A DNA stretch of 64,000 bases from Cribrihabitans_A neustonicus (lineage in GTDB: Bacteria > Pseudomonadota > Alphaproteobacteria > Rhodobacterales > Rhodobacteraceae): NCBI RefSeq assembly GCF_048820895.1, contig NZ_JBMERQ010000001.1, forward strand, positions 558,001-622,000, in the 5' to 3' direction. The translations under genes were made by a program, and so were the position numbers. Of this stretch, positions 50,801 through 59,339 are shown piece after piece (position 1 is the stretch's first letter; each line of letters begins with the position of its first letter). Under the pieces are notes generated by a model. It had not been told where the DNA came from. It did not search any database and saw only the letters and a program-made list of their open reading frames with translations.

Positions 50801-51397
50801 ATGAGTGTAGATAACGCCAATCTCGCCGCATTGGTAGGGTCGCGGATTTGCCACGACCTGATCAGCCCGGTCGGGGCTATTAACAACGGGCTGGAACTGC
50901 TTGGAATGGCAGGAACAATGGAAGGGCCGGAACTGGACCTGATTTCCGACAGCGTTTCCAACGCCAATGCCCGCATCCGGTTTTTCCGGATTGCATTCGG
51001 TTCCGCAGGCGATCAGCAGATGGGCCGGGCCGAGGTTGTCTCGATCCTTGCGGACATCAGCAAGGCAGGCCGCGTTTCCTACCAGTGGTCGCCTTCGGAA
51101 GGCGGTACCCGCAGCGAAGTGCGCATGGCGTTTCTTGCCGCGCTCTGCTTGGAAGCCGCGCTGCCCTTCGGCGGCACCATTAGCGTGCTCTGCGCCGACG
51201 GCAGGTGGAGCGTGATCGGCGAAGGCAGCAAGCTTAGCGTCAATGACGAGCTTTGGGCCCGGGTCAGCGGCGGCACCTCCAGCGCCGAGGTCACCCCGGC
51301 GCTGGTGCAATTTGCGCTGCTGCCGGAGGCTGCCAAACAGGCTGGCCGCACCGTCCGTGTCGAACAGACGCTGGAACGGATTACGCTGCAATTTTGA
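50801..51397 (+). CDS. chpT: Histidine phosphotransferase ChpT
   Basis: A 198-residue phosphotransferase of the CckA-ChpT-CtrA relay. The phosphoacceptor is H18 in GSRICHDLISPVGAINNG, in the N-terminal helical-hairpin dimerisation domain; the C-terminal part is a degenerate kinase ATPase-like fold that does not bind ATP. In Roseobacters the relay controls motility, gene-transfer-agent and other genes rather than the essential cell cycle. The start ATG 50801 has GGAGGAA eight bases before it; the longer in-frame start overlaps the DUF3553 gene. Confidence 0.92.
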   Translation: MSVDNANLAALVGSRICHDLISPVGAINNGLELLGMAGTMEGPELDLISDSVSNANARIRFFRIAFGSAGDQQMGRAEVVSILADISKAGRVSYQWSPSEGGTRSEVRMAFLAALCLEAALPFGGTISVLCADGRWSVIGEGSKLSVNDELWARVSGGTSSAEVTPALVQFALLPEAAKQAGRTVRVEQTLERITLQF

Positions 51398-51422
51398 TAT
51401 ATGCAGCATTATTGCAAGGAGA

Positions 51423-51443
51423 CGCCGGGCGTGACGCCCGGCG
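51423..51443. terminator. Hairpin between chpT and proA
   Basis: A 9-bp perfect stem (CGCCGGGCG, loop TGA, CGCCCGGCG) between the convergent genes. T-rich flanks are weak, so termination strength is uncertain. Confidence 0.6.
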
Positions 51444-51469
51444 TTCTGCGTTTCCGCGAGAGTGTAAGT

Positions 51470-52735
51470 TCAGGCCCGCGTGGTGCCGTCGCCGCGCACC
51501 AGGTATTTGAAGCTGGTGAGCTGCCGCGCCCCCACCGGCCCGCGCGCATGCATTTTGCCGGTGGCAATGCCGATCTCCGCCCCCATGCCGAACTCGCCGC
51601 CGTCGGCAAACTGGGTGGAGGCGTTATGCATCAGGATCGCACTGTCAAGTTCGGCAAAGAACCGGTCGACCGCCGCAATGTCTTCGGTGATGATGCAATC
51701 GGTGTGCTGAGAGTGATGCGTGCGGATATGCCCGATCGCTTCGTCGATGCCGCTCACCTGTTTCGCGGCAATGATGGAATCGAGGTATTCCTTGCCCCAA
51801 TCCTCACCTGTCGCAGTAACCATGCCCTCCGGGCCCGGCAGGCCGGCCTCAGCCCGTATCTCCACGCCGGCACCGGCCAGCGCCTCAAGAACCGCCTTGC
51901 CCAGGGTCGGCGCGATGTCCTGATGGATCAGAAGGCATTCCGCGGCGCCGCAGATGCCGGTGCGGCGGGTCTTGGCGTTCAGCACCACGTCCAGAGCCTT
52001 TTGCGGATCGGCGGCCTTATCCAGGTAAATATGAACGATGCCTTCGAGATGGGCAAAGACGGGCACCCGCGCCTCGCGCTGGACCAGCCCCACCAGCCCC
52101 TTGCCGCCGCGCGGCACGATCACGTCAACGTAATCCGTCATCGTCAGAAGCTGCTGCACCGCCACCCGGTCACGGGTCGGAACCAGCTGCACCGCATCCT
52201 CAGGCAGTCCAGCCGCACGCAAGCCCTCCGCCAGGCAGGCATGAATGGCTTGCGAGGAGTGGAAACTTTCCGAGCCGCCGCGCAGGATCACCGCGTTGCC
52301 GGACTTCAGGCAAAGCGCGCCAGCGTCGGCGGTTACATTGGGGCGGCTTTCATAGATGACACCGATCACGCCCAGGGGCGTACGCACGCGCTGGATCTTG
52401 AGGCCGCTGGGCTGCTCCCACTCTTCCATCACCTCGCCCACAGGATCAGGCTGGCCCGCCACTGCGCGCAGGCCCGCGGCAATGCCCTCGATCCGCGGCT
52501 CGTCCAGCATCAGCCGGTCCATCATCGCGGCACTCAGGCCTTTGGAGCGGCCGAAATCCAGATCCTTGGCATTGGCGGCAATGATCTCCGCGCGGCGGGA
52601 CCACACCGCCTCCGCCGCCGCGTTCAACGCTTTCTCTTTGCTCTCAGCGCTAGCCGTGGCCAGCTTCTGGGCCGCCTGCTTTGCACGCATGCCGAGGTCC
52701 GCCATCAAAGCGGGGATGTCGTCGTTGTCTTTCAT
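51470..52735 (-). CDS. proA: Glutamate-5-semialdehyde dehydrogenase
   Basis: A 421-residue NADPH-dependent enzyme that reduces gamma-glutamyl phosphate to glutamate 5-semialdehyde in proline synthesis. The family segments are IGVIYESRPNVTADAGALCLKSGNA, NAVILRGGSESFHSS, and the catalytic cysteine region TRRTGICGAAECLLIHQD. Length is typical. It is 77 bases downstream of proB on the same strand. Confidence 0.96.
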   Translation of the reverse strand: MKDNDDIPALMADLGMRAKQAAQKLATASAESKEKALNAAAEAVWSRRAEIIAANAKDLDFGRSKGLSAAMMDRLMLDEPRIEGIAAGLRAVAGQPDPVGEVMEEWEQPSGLKIQRVRTPLGVIGVIYESRPNVTADAGALCLKSGNAVILRGGSESFHSSQAIHACLAEGLRAAGLPEDAVQLVPTRDRVAVQQLLTMTDYVDVIVPRGGKGLVGLVQREARVPVFAHLEGIVHIYLDKAADPQKALDVVLNAKTRRTGICGAAECLLIHQDIAPTLGKAVLEALAGAGVEIRAEAGLPGPEGMVTATGEDWGKEYLDSIIAAKQVSGIDEAIGHIRTHHSQHTDCIITEDIAAVDRFFAELDSAILMHNASTQFADGGEFGMGAEIGIATGKMHARGPVGARQLTSFKYLVRGDGTTRA

Positions 52736-52812
52736 ATGTCTCGCGCCCCTGCCGGTTCCCGTCTGGCACGCTCGAGTGCCCTCCGGCTCACATATAGTAT
52801 GGGATGTTTAGG

Positions 52813-53919
52813 TCAAAGCGCCATATCATCGCGGTGGATCAGCGCGGCACGGCCGGGATAGCCCAGCGTGGCCTCGATCTCCCGCGACTGGCGGCCCTGG
52901 ATGGCCCGGGCTTCCTCAGCGGTGTAACGCGACAGCCCCTGCCCCAGTTTGCGCCCATCTGGGCCGAGGATGGCCAGCGGTTCGCCGCGGCCGAAGTCCC
53001 CCTCCACATGCCGTACGCCTGCCGGCAGCAGACTCTTGCCAGAACGCAGCGCCTTGGCCGCGCCCTCATCTACCGTGAGCACGCCGCGGGTCTTCATTGC
53101 GGCGATCCAGCGCTTGCGCGCAACTTGCGGATCATCCTGCGCCGCAAACCAGGTGCAGGGCGCACCCTCTTCAAGCGTTTTCAACGGGTTCAGGAGGGAA
53201 CCTTCAGTGATCACCATGGCGCAGCCGGCCGCCGTCGCCATCTTGGCCGCAAGCAGCTTGGTGATCATCCCGCCTTTCGACAGGCCCGAAACGCCATCGC
53301 CGGCCATCGCCTCAATCTCCGGCGTGATCGCGTCAATCCGCTCGAAGCGGCGCGCCTCCGGATCGATTGCGGGATTGGCGCTGTAGAAGCCATCAACATC
53401 GGACAAGAGGATCAGGCAATCGGCCCCGACAGTGACCGCCACCTGTGCCGCCAGCCGGTCATTGTCGCCGTAGCGGATTTCATCGGTTGCGATGGTATCG
53501 TTTTCGTTAACGATCGGCACCGCGCCCATCGCAAGAAGCGTTTCCAGCGTCGCGCGCGAGTTCAAATAGCGGCGGCGGTTTTCGCTGTCCTCCAGCGTGA
53601 CCAGCACTTGCGCGGTGGTGATCCGGTGCGGCGCCAGCGCTTCCTCGTAGGCCCGGGCCAGCCGGATCTGTCCGACCGCGGCCGCGGCTTGCGACTGCTC
53701 CAGCGGCAGTTCGGCCCGCGGCAGCCCCAGTACCCCGCGGCCAAGCGCAATGGAGCCGGAAGAGACCAGGATCACGTCGATGCCTTGCGCCTTCAGCCAG
53801 GCCACGTCATTGGCAAGCGAATGCAGCCAGCCCGCGCGCAGCTCACCGCTTTCGCGATCCACCAGCAGCGCGGAACCGATCTTGACGACGAGGCGCCTGC
53901 AGGCCCTCAAGGTTGCCAA
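52813..53919 (-). CDS. proB: Glutamate 5-kinase
   Basis: A 368-residue kinase performing the first step of proline synthesis. The amino-acid-kinase domain (about 1-260) has VVKIGSALLV, VSSGSIALGRG and PIVNENDTIATDE; the C-terminal PUA domain (about 275-360) includes RGVLTVDEGAAKALRSGKSL. Proline usually inhibits the enzyme through the kinase domain. It overlaps obgE by 13 bases, so obgE-proB-proA appear to be one transcriptional unit. Confidence 0.96.
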   Translation of the reverse strand: MATLRACRRLVVKIGSALLVDRESGELRAGWLHSLANDVAWLKAQGIDVILVSSGSIALGRGVLGLPRAELPLEQSQAAAAVGQIRLARAYEEALAPHRITTAQVLVTLEDSENRRRYLNSRATLETLLAMGAVPIVNENDTIATDEIRYGDNDRLAAQVAVTVGADCLILLSDVDGFYSANPAIDPEARRFERIDAITPEIEAMAGDGVSGLSKGGMITKLLAAKMATAAGCAMVITEGSLLNPLKTLEEGAPCTWFAAQDDPQVARKRWIAAMKTRGVLTVDEGAAKALRSGKSLLPAGVRHVEGDFGRGEPLAILGPDGRKLGQGLSRYTAEEARAIQGRQSREIEATLGYPGRAALIHRDDMAL

Positions 53920-54941
53920 GGCGCGTCCTCCTCCGCGGGCTTGTGGCGCAGACGGTCATCGTCTATCTGGGAACGCAGCGCACGCAGCACCTCGTCCACG
54001 CCCTCGCGGCTGACACCCGACATCACCATCACGGATCCGCCCGCAGCGGCCTCCAGCGCGGCGCGTTTTTCTTCGCGTTCTTCCGGGTCAAGCGCATCGG
54101 CCTTGTTCAGCACGGTAACGCGCGGCTTTTCTGCCAGGTGGCCGCCATAGGCCTCCAGCTCACCGATGATGGTCTGGTAATCCTCCACCACCGTCTCCGA
54201 GGTGCCGTCGATCAGGTGCAGAAGCACCGCACATCGCTCGACATGGCCAAGGAAGCGGTCGCCGATGCCGCGGCCTTCGTGCGCGCCTTCGATGAGGCCG
54301 GGAATGTCCGCAACCACAAATTCAGTGTTGTCGATACCAACCACGCCAAGGTTCGGATGCAGGGTGGTAAACGGATAGTCCGCAATCTTCGGCCGCGCGT
54401 TGGAGGTCGCCGACAGGAAGGTCGACTTGCCCGCGTTCGGCAGCCCCAAGAGGCCTGCGTCGGCAATCAGCTTGAGCCGCAGCCATATGGTGCGATCGAC
54501 GCCTTCCTGACCCGGGTTGGCCCGGCGCGGCGCCTGGTTGGTGGAGGATTTGAAATGCAGGTTGCCAAATCCGCCGTTGCCGCCCTTGGCCAGCAGCACC
54601 CGTTCGCCCACCTCGGTGAGGTCGGCGAGCACGGTTTCCTCGTCCTCATCCAGGATCTCTGTGCCGACCGGCACACGCAGCACGATATCGTCGCCATCCT
54701 TGCCGCTGCGCTGCCGTCCCATGCCGGACTGGCCGTTCTTGGCAAAGAAATGCTGCTGGTAGCGGAAGTCGATCAGCGTGTTCAGCCCTTCGGTGGCCTC
54801 GGCCCAGACCGACCCGCCCTTGCCGCCATCGCCGCCATCGGGGCCGCCGTATTCGATGTACTTCTCGCGCCGGAAACTGACACAGCCGTTCCCGCCCGCG
54901 CCCGATCGGATGTAAACCTTTGCCAGATCGAGGAATTTCAT
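53907..54941 (-). CDS. obgE: GTPase Obg/CgtA
   Basis: A 344-residue GTPase involved in late large-subunit assembly and stress control. The glycine-rich Obg domain covers about residues 1-158 (KVYIRSGAGGNGCVSFRREK, GPDGGDGGKGGSVW). The G domain follows, with G1 GLPNAGKSTFL, G3 DIPGLIEGAHEGRG and G4 NKAD. It lacks a distinct extended C-terminal domain. Downstream it overlaps proB; upstream are a GNAT gene, rpmA and rplU, a common neighbourhood of obgE. Confidence 0.96.
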   Translation of the reverse strand: MKFLDLAKVYIRSGAGGNGCVSFRREKYIEYGGPDGGDGGKGGSVWAEATEGLNTLIDFRYQQHFFAKNGQSGMGRQRSGKDGDDIVLRVPVGTEILDEDEETVLADLTEVGERVLLAKGGNGGFGNLHFKSSTNQAPRRANPGQEGVDRTIWLRLKLIADAGLLGLPNAGKSTFLSATSNARPKIADYPFTTLHPNLGVVGIDNTEFVVADIPGLIEGAHEGRGIGDRFLGHVERCAVLLHLIDGTSETVVEDYQTIIGELEAYGGHLAEKPRVTVLNKADALDPEEREEKRAALEAAAGGSVMVMSGVSREGVDEVLRALRSQIDDDRLRHKPAEEDAPWQP

Positions 54942-55056
54942 GTGAGCTCCTTAATGCAGCGGAGATATGGCCCTGCCGCGTCGTACCCCGGAAGCAGACT
55001 GAAGCTGCCGCCCAGGCGGTTTGTCTTGCCTTACCGTAAAGCGCGTGCCGCGCCAA

Positions 55057-55593
55057 TCACAGTTTTCGGCTGTAGGTCCAAGTCGGTACCGTCGCGTTGC
55101 GGGCGACCGAGTAGCTTTCGGCATCGCCCAAGTAATCGAAGCCGCAATGGATCAGAACCCGGGCCGAAGCTGGGTTGTCCTGAAAGACGGACGCGAACAT
55201 CGCCGCATTGTTTTGCGGGTTAGCATCGACGAGCGCCTTCAATGCGGCGGAGGCAAGGCCAGTATTCCAGAAGGGCGGCGCGGTCCAATAGGAGACCTCG
55301 GACTGGTTCCGGTCCATCCGCTTCAGCCCGATGACGCCTTTCAGTTCGGCATCGCCATCGCTGGTGCCGTCGATAACCCAGACGTCCTCATCCCGCACCT
55401 CGGACATTGCGCGGGCGACAAATGCCTCCACAGCACCAGGCGGCAGAGGGTGCGGGATAGATCGTGTCATGCGGGCAACGCGCTCCTCGCCGACGTAATG
55501 CGCGATCAGCCCGGCGTCGGACTTTCGCAACGGCCGCAGAATGAACCTTTCGGCCTCAATAACCTGCTGGCACACGATCTGTTCCAAATTCAT
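55057..55593 (-). CDS. GNAT-family N-acetyltransferase
   Basis: A 178-residue acetyltransferase of the RimJ/RimL-like GNAT group. The N-terminal ERFILRPLRKSDAGLIAHYV and the acetyl-CoA binding part YWTAPPFWNTGLASAALKAL are visible; the usual R/Q-x-x-G-x-G/A motif is degenerate. The substrate is unknown. The start is ATG 55593 after GGAGGAGGGAAG. It lies between rpmA and obgE on the same strand. Confidence 0.87.
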   Translation of the reverse strand: MNLEQIVCQQVIEAERFILRPLRKSDAGLIAHYVGEERVARMTRSIPHPLPPGAVEAFVARAMSEVRDEDVWVIDGTSDGDAELKGVIGLKRMDRNQSEVSYWTAPPFWNTGLASAALKALVDANPQNNAAMFASVFQDNPASARVLIHCGFDYLGDAESYSVARNATVPTWTYSRKL

Positions 55594-55786
55594 GGCTTCC
55601 CTCCTCCACGTCCAAAGCCGATCCCCTGCATGATTTGCAGATGGGTGCGGCGGGGGTTCAAAGCAAGCGCTACCCGGTTCAACTTGCACAATAAATTCCG
55701 TTACCGCCGCTGCGCCGACGCCACCGTGGCCGGGCGGTTTTCACCGCCGGGTGCCCTCTCCGGAACCCGCAATGCGGAAACAGCAA

Positions 55787-55815
55787 GGGGGACCGGCTGT
55801 ATAGCCGATCCCCCC
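55787..55815 (-). terminator. Hairpin after rpmA
   Basis: A 12-bp stem with one mismatch (GGGGGA-CCGGCT region against AGCCG-ATCCCCC) lies 28 bases after the rpmA stop. The following T content on the minus strand is modest. Confidence 0.5.
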
Positions 55816-55842
55816 TAAGATTTCTTTACCCTTCGGGTCGGC

Positions 55843-56112
55843 TTACTCAGCGGCCTCCGCCACTGGGAGAACCGATACAAAGGTGCGGCCTTTGAGGCCT
55901 TTGTGGAAGGTCACTGCGCCATCGGTGGTTGCAAAGATGGTGTGATCCTTGCCCAGGCCAACGCCTTCGCCCGGCCAGAACTTGGTGCCGCGCTGGCGCA
56001 CGATGATGTTGCCTGCGATGGCCGCCTGGCCACCGAACAGCTTCACGCCAAGGCGGCGACCGGCAGAGTCGCGGCCGTTACGGGAGGAACCGCCAGCTTT
56101 TTTATGTGCCAT
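55843..56112 (-). CDS. rpmA: 50S ribosomal protein L27
   Basis: An 89-residue ribosomal protein L27, whose N-terminus reaches the peptidyl-transferase centre. It begins MAHKKAGGSSRNGRDSAGRR, without the cleavable leader seen in Firmicutes. Other landmarks are GGQAAIAGNIIVRQRGTKFW and the central GVGLGKDHTIFA. It follows rplU by 12 bases, the usual order. Confidence 0.97.
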   Translation of the reverse strand: MAHKKAGGSSRNGRDSAGRRLGVKLFGGQAAIAGNIIVRQRGTKFWPGEGVGLGKDHTIFATTDGAVTFHKGLKGRTFVSVLPVAEAAE

Positions 56113-56124
56113 TCGTCTTTCTCC

Positions 56125-56700
56125 TTAGCCTTTGGCCAGCTCTTTGGCCTGCTCAACCCATTCGGGTTTCACTTTGACCGCTTCGATAGCAGCAATGTCG
56201 TCTTCCGACAAGGCCGCGATCTGGGCAAAGCTGGTGAGGCCGGCATCGTTCAGCTTCTTGGCAGCGGCGGGGCCGACACCGGTGAGCTGGGTCAGATCGT
56301 CGGAGCCGGCAGCAGCGGCGGGCGCTGCCTTGGCTGCGGATGCGTCACCCTTGCCGGTCGCGGCTTTCACGCCGGTGGCGTCCGCGCCGGAGGCCAGGAT
56401 CTCGGTGATCTTGACCAGGGTCAGCTTCTGACGGTGGCCCTTGGTGCGCTTGGAGGAGTGCTTCCGGCGGCGCTTCACGAAGTGGATCAGCTTCTCGCCT
56501 TTGATCTGCTCGATCACTTCCGCCTGCACGGCGGCGCCTTCCACCAGCGGAGCGCCCACAACGGGGGAGTCGCCGCCAAGCATCAGGATGTCGTTGAACT
56601 GGATGGTTTCGCCAGCATCAGCAGCCAGTTTTTCCACGCGGAGCACATCGCCCGCCTGAACCCGGTACTGCTTGCCGCCAGTCTTGAGGACCGCAAACAT
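56125..56700 (-). CDS. rplU: 50S ribosomal protein L21 with helix-hairpin-helix tail
   Basis: A 191-residue protein. Residues 1-103 are a normal L21 (MFAVLKTGGKQYRVQAGD, then RRRKHSSKRTKGHRQKLTLVKI). An Ala/Gly/Lys linker follows, then from about residue 135 a helix-hairpin-helix-like unit: DLTQLTGVGPAAAKKLNDAG and IAALSEDDIAAIEAVKV. Bacterial L21 is normally about 103 residues; extended forms occur in alphaproteobacteria. The tail resembles the domain that binds nucleic acid in other proteins, so it may contact rRNA or DNA. It is first of the rplU-rpmA operon. Confidence 0.95.
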   Translation of the reverse strand: MFAVLKTGGKQYRVQAGDVLRVEKLAADAGETIQFNDILMLGGDSPVVGAPLVEGAAVQAEVIEQIKGEKLIHFVKRRRKHSSKRTKGHRQKLTLVKITEILASGADATGVKAATGKGDASAAKAAPAAAAGSDDLTQLTGVGPAAAKKLNDAGLTSFAQIAALSEDDIAAIEAVKVKPEWVEQAKELAKG

Positions 56701-56923
56701 ATGCGTCTTTCCTTTTCCAACCGCGTCCTTCGGCCCCCGGTTTCGGGTGTTGTGGCGGATGCCGCCCCGGACAGCGCGCCCTTCGCGGGCGTATTACAAA
56801 AGAACCCCGGCGCACGGAATCCGGGCCGGGATGCGGGCTTATGAAACAGAAGGCGGTGAGTTGTCAACCGCTCCGGCAGCGATTTCTGAACCTGCCGCTG
56901 TAACGGACGCAGCAGCCCTGCAC

Positions 56924-57784
56924 TCAGATATCCTGTTCCGGCGTCAGATCCTTCATCCGATAGGCCAGCGCCTCGAAACGGTTGGCAGTGATCTCATATT
57001 GCACCGCGTTCAGGAGCTCGTAAACGCGCTGCATTTTGGGATGCTCAAGCGCCTCGGCATAGGCTTCGACCTCTGCGTCGGTGAAGCCTTGGTAGGTGTA
57101 GGCCGAAGAGGCCAGCCCCGAAGCCTCCAGCGCCACGCGCAGCGCATCATCCTGCTCCGCCAGATAGGCACGCAGCTCCGCCGCATCCAGGTCCAGCTCG
57201 ATCAGCCCGGCGGCCGCTGCAGCCATAATAAAGCGGAACTGGATCTCCTGCAGCGCCTTCAGCCCGGTATCGGCCGCGTCGATCGCCCGTCCCAGCCGCT
57301 TGAACAGCTCGACCCGAGGGCTCCCCGCTTTCACCAGGGCCCCAATGATACGCTCGCCCGCCTCAGCTTTGACCTCCTCGTCGCGCACCCGGTGGGCGGC
57401 ATTTTCTGCGGCCACCAGCCGCACGCCAAGGGGCGTCTCGTAGAATTCGGCGGCATGGGCGAGCGCATCCTCGTCGAGCGTTTGCTCCAGAATATCCAGT
57501 GCGATTGCCCGCATCGCGGAAGTCTCGAACACTTCCTCGGAAAGCTTGGTCCACTCCGCGCCGAAGCTGCCAGCGTCAAATCCAAGCAGTTCGGGTGCGC
57601 CCGCGGCGGAGAAGGCAATGCTGTCCAGCGCGACATCAAAACCCGTGACCTCCAGGAAAGCCTCGATCCGGGCCCGCTCTGCCGCTTGCGCGGGCAGCAC
57701 TCCAGCCAGGATAACGAATACGAACGCGCCCGCAGCGCCAATCCGGCGGCGGGATTTCAGCATCAGAAGGAGTATCTGGGTCAT
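56924..57784 (-). CDS. Exported DUF2059-type protein
   Basis: A 286-residue protein with an N-terminal signal peptide (GAAGAFVFVILAGVLPAQA) and a helical DUF2059-like body, with segments such as LAHAAEFYETPLGVRLVAAENA, which is typical of that family. It is predicted periplasmic and of unknown function. The start is ATG 57784; a later start would still leave a signal peptide. It is separate from rplU by 223 bases and not clearly in an operon. Confidence 0.75.
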   Translation of the reverse strand: MTQILLLMLKSRRRIGAAGAFVFVILAGVLPAQAAERARIEAFLEVTGFDVALDSIAFSAAGAPELLGFDAGSFGAEWTKLSEEVFETSAMRAIALDILEQTLDEDALAHAAEFYETPLGVRLVAAENAAHRVRDEEVKAEAGERIIGALVKAGSPRVELFKRLGRAIDAADTGLKALQEIQFRFIMAAAAAGLIELDLDAAELRAYLAEQDDALRVALEASGLASSAYTYQGFTDAEVEAYAEALEHPKMQRVYELLNAVQYEITANRFEALAYRMKDLTPEQDI

Positions 57785-57902
57785 ACCGCAAATTTAGCCA
57801 AAAAGCCTGACCGGGCAATGCGGTTGCAGTTTTTTTTACGTGCAGGCTATTTCCGCCTTGCACGCGTCTGGAAACAACATTAAACCGCGCCTCACCCCCC
57901 GC

Positions 57903-57992
57903 GGAGAGGTGCCGGAGTGGTCGAACGGGGCGGTCTCGAAAACCGTTGTGGGTGCAAGCCCACCCAGGGTTCGAATCCCTGTCTCTCCGCCA
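57903..57992 (+). tRNA. tRNA-Ser (anticodon CGA)
   Basis: A 90-base tRNA with a long variable arm, typical of serine. The acceptor is GGAGAGG with TCTCTCC (one G-T pair), the anticodon loop CTCGAAA gives anticodon CGA, the variable arm is TGTGGGTGCAAGCCCACC, the T-loop is GGGTTCGAATCCC, and G plus encoded CCA end the gene. Confidence 0.97.
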
Positions 57993-58215
57993 CTTTTTCC
58001 CGAAAGACGCTCCCAGATCGCGCGAAGCCGCTGAGGCCGCTAGGCCCCATACCGGTTTGCCGTGCGTATCTTGCCGCGAACTCAGAAAGCGCCGTTTCCT
58101 TCCCCTTCCCGGTTCCGCCAGCGGCATGCTGGCCCTGATGGACCATATGCTGGACGCCAGTGCAGCACTTCCGTAGGCCCTGGCGCCCCTGCGCACGTGA
58201 CGCGCGCGAAAATGC

Positions 58216-58242
58216 AAAAAGGGGGAAGGTTTCCCCTCCCCC
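58216..58242 (-). terminator. Terminator of the metF/pterin-module operon
   Basis: On the minus strand a G-rich stem (GGGGGAGG with CCTTCCCCC) is followed by five T, 30 bases after the stop of the methyltransferase gene. Confidence 0.75.
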
Positions 58243-58271
58243 TCGCACCGTATATCTCACACCGGCGCGGA

Positions 58272-59330
58272 TCAGGCGCGGCGCCGGCGGCCGCCGCCGC
58301 GGCGGCCGCGGCCTTCGCTTTCGCCTTCAGCGGCCGGCGCCTTGTTGAACCTGATCCACTCGCCACCGTGCGAGTCATTGTTGGTCAAAAGGTTGGCGGC
58401 GCGGATCGCCTCCATCTCTTTGCCCGCGCGCGGCTGGGTCGAGCCCAGGCCGAACATGGTCACGAAGGTCTCGTCATCCATGCCTTCCGGAAGGATAATG
58501 CCGGCCGCTTCGACCTGTGCCTTCTTTTCTGCAATCGCCTTCTGCGTCACCGGCAGCGCCACCGGGTTCATGATCGCCGAGGTCATGCCTGCCCCCATTG
58601 CCATTGGCAGGAAGGCGTTGTTAATGCCGTGGCGGTTCGGCAGGCCGAAGGAGATGTTGGACGCACCGCAGGTGGTGTTGACGCCCAGCTCCTCGCGCAA
58701 GCGGCGCACCAGCGCGAACACCTGGTTGCCCGCGGTCGCCATCGCGCCAATCGGCATCACCAGCGGATCGACCACGATGTCGTGTGCGGGAATGCCGAAA
58801 TCGGCCGCGCGCTCGACGATCTTCTTGGCGACGGCAAAGCGCACATCCGGGTCTTCCGAGATGCCGGTGTCGTCATTGGAGATCGCCACAACCGGCACGT
58901 TGTACTTCTTGACCAGCGGCAGCACGTGCTCCAGGCGCTCTTCCTCGCCGGTAACGGAGTTCAAGAGCGGCCGGCCCTGGGCTGCCTTGAGCCCGGCTTC
59001 CAGCGCGCCGGGAACCGAGGAGTCGATGCACAGCGGCACGTCGGTAAGCCCTTGCACCAGCTCGACGATCTTGGTCATCAGCGGCGGTTCGGTCTCGTTC
59101 GGGTTGGGGTTGGAATTATAGACCACCCCGGCATTGATATCGAGAATGTTGGCGCCCGCCATCACCTGCGCCAGCGCGTCTTTCTCGACAGTGGAGAAAT
59201 CGCCGGCCTCCAGCTCGGCCGCCAGTTTCTTGCGGCCGGTTGGGTTGATGCGTTCGCCGATCACGCAGAACGGCTCGTCAAAGCCAAGGATCGCGGTTTT
59301 GGTTTTTGATTCTACGACTGTACGGGTCAT
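58272..59330 (-). CDS. Methyl-THF:corrinoid methyltransferase, pterin-binding module of split methionine synthase
   Basis: A 352-residue TIM-barrel protein of the pterin-binding family. Signature parts are FCVIGERINPTGRKKLAAEL, AGANILDINAGVVY, CIDSSVPGALEAGL and AISNDDTGISEDPD. It equals only the pterin domain of MetH, with no homocysteine, cobalamin or activation domain. From memory, Phaeobacter uses a split methionine synthase with such a subunit. The adjacent metF supplies 5-methyl-THF. The last 20 residues are Arg/Gly-rich (EGRGRRGGGRRRRA), an odd basic tail. It starts 9 bases after the metF stop. Confidence 0.85.
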   Translation of the reverse strand: MTRTVVESKTKTAILGFDEPFCVIGERINPTGRKKLAAELEAGDFSTVEKDALAQVMAGANILDINAGVVYNSNPNPNETEPPLMTKIVELVQGLTDVPLCIDSSVPGALEAGLKAAQGRPLLNSVTGEEERLEHVLPLVKKYNVPVVAISNDDTGISEDPDVRFAVAKKIVERAADFGIPAHDIVVDPLVMPIGAMATAGNQVFALVRRLREELGVNTTCGASNISFGLPNRHGINNAFLPMAMGAGMTSAIMNPVALPVTQKAIAEKKAQVEAAGIILPEGMDDETFVTMFGLGSTQPRAGKEMEAIRAANLLTNNDSHGGEWIRFNKAPAAEGESEGRGRRGGGRRRRA

Positions 59331-59339
59331 TGTTGATCC

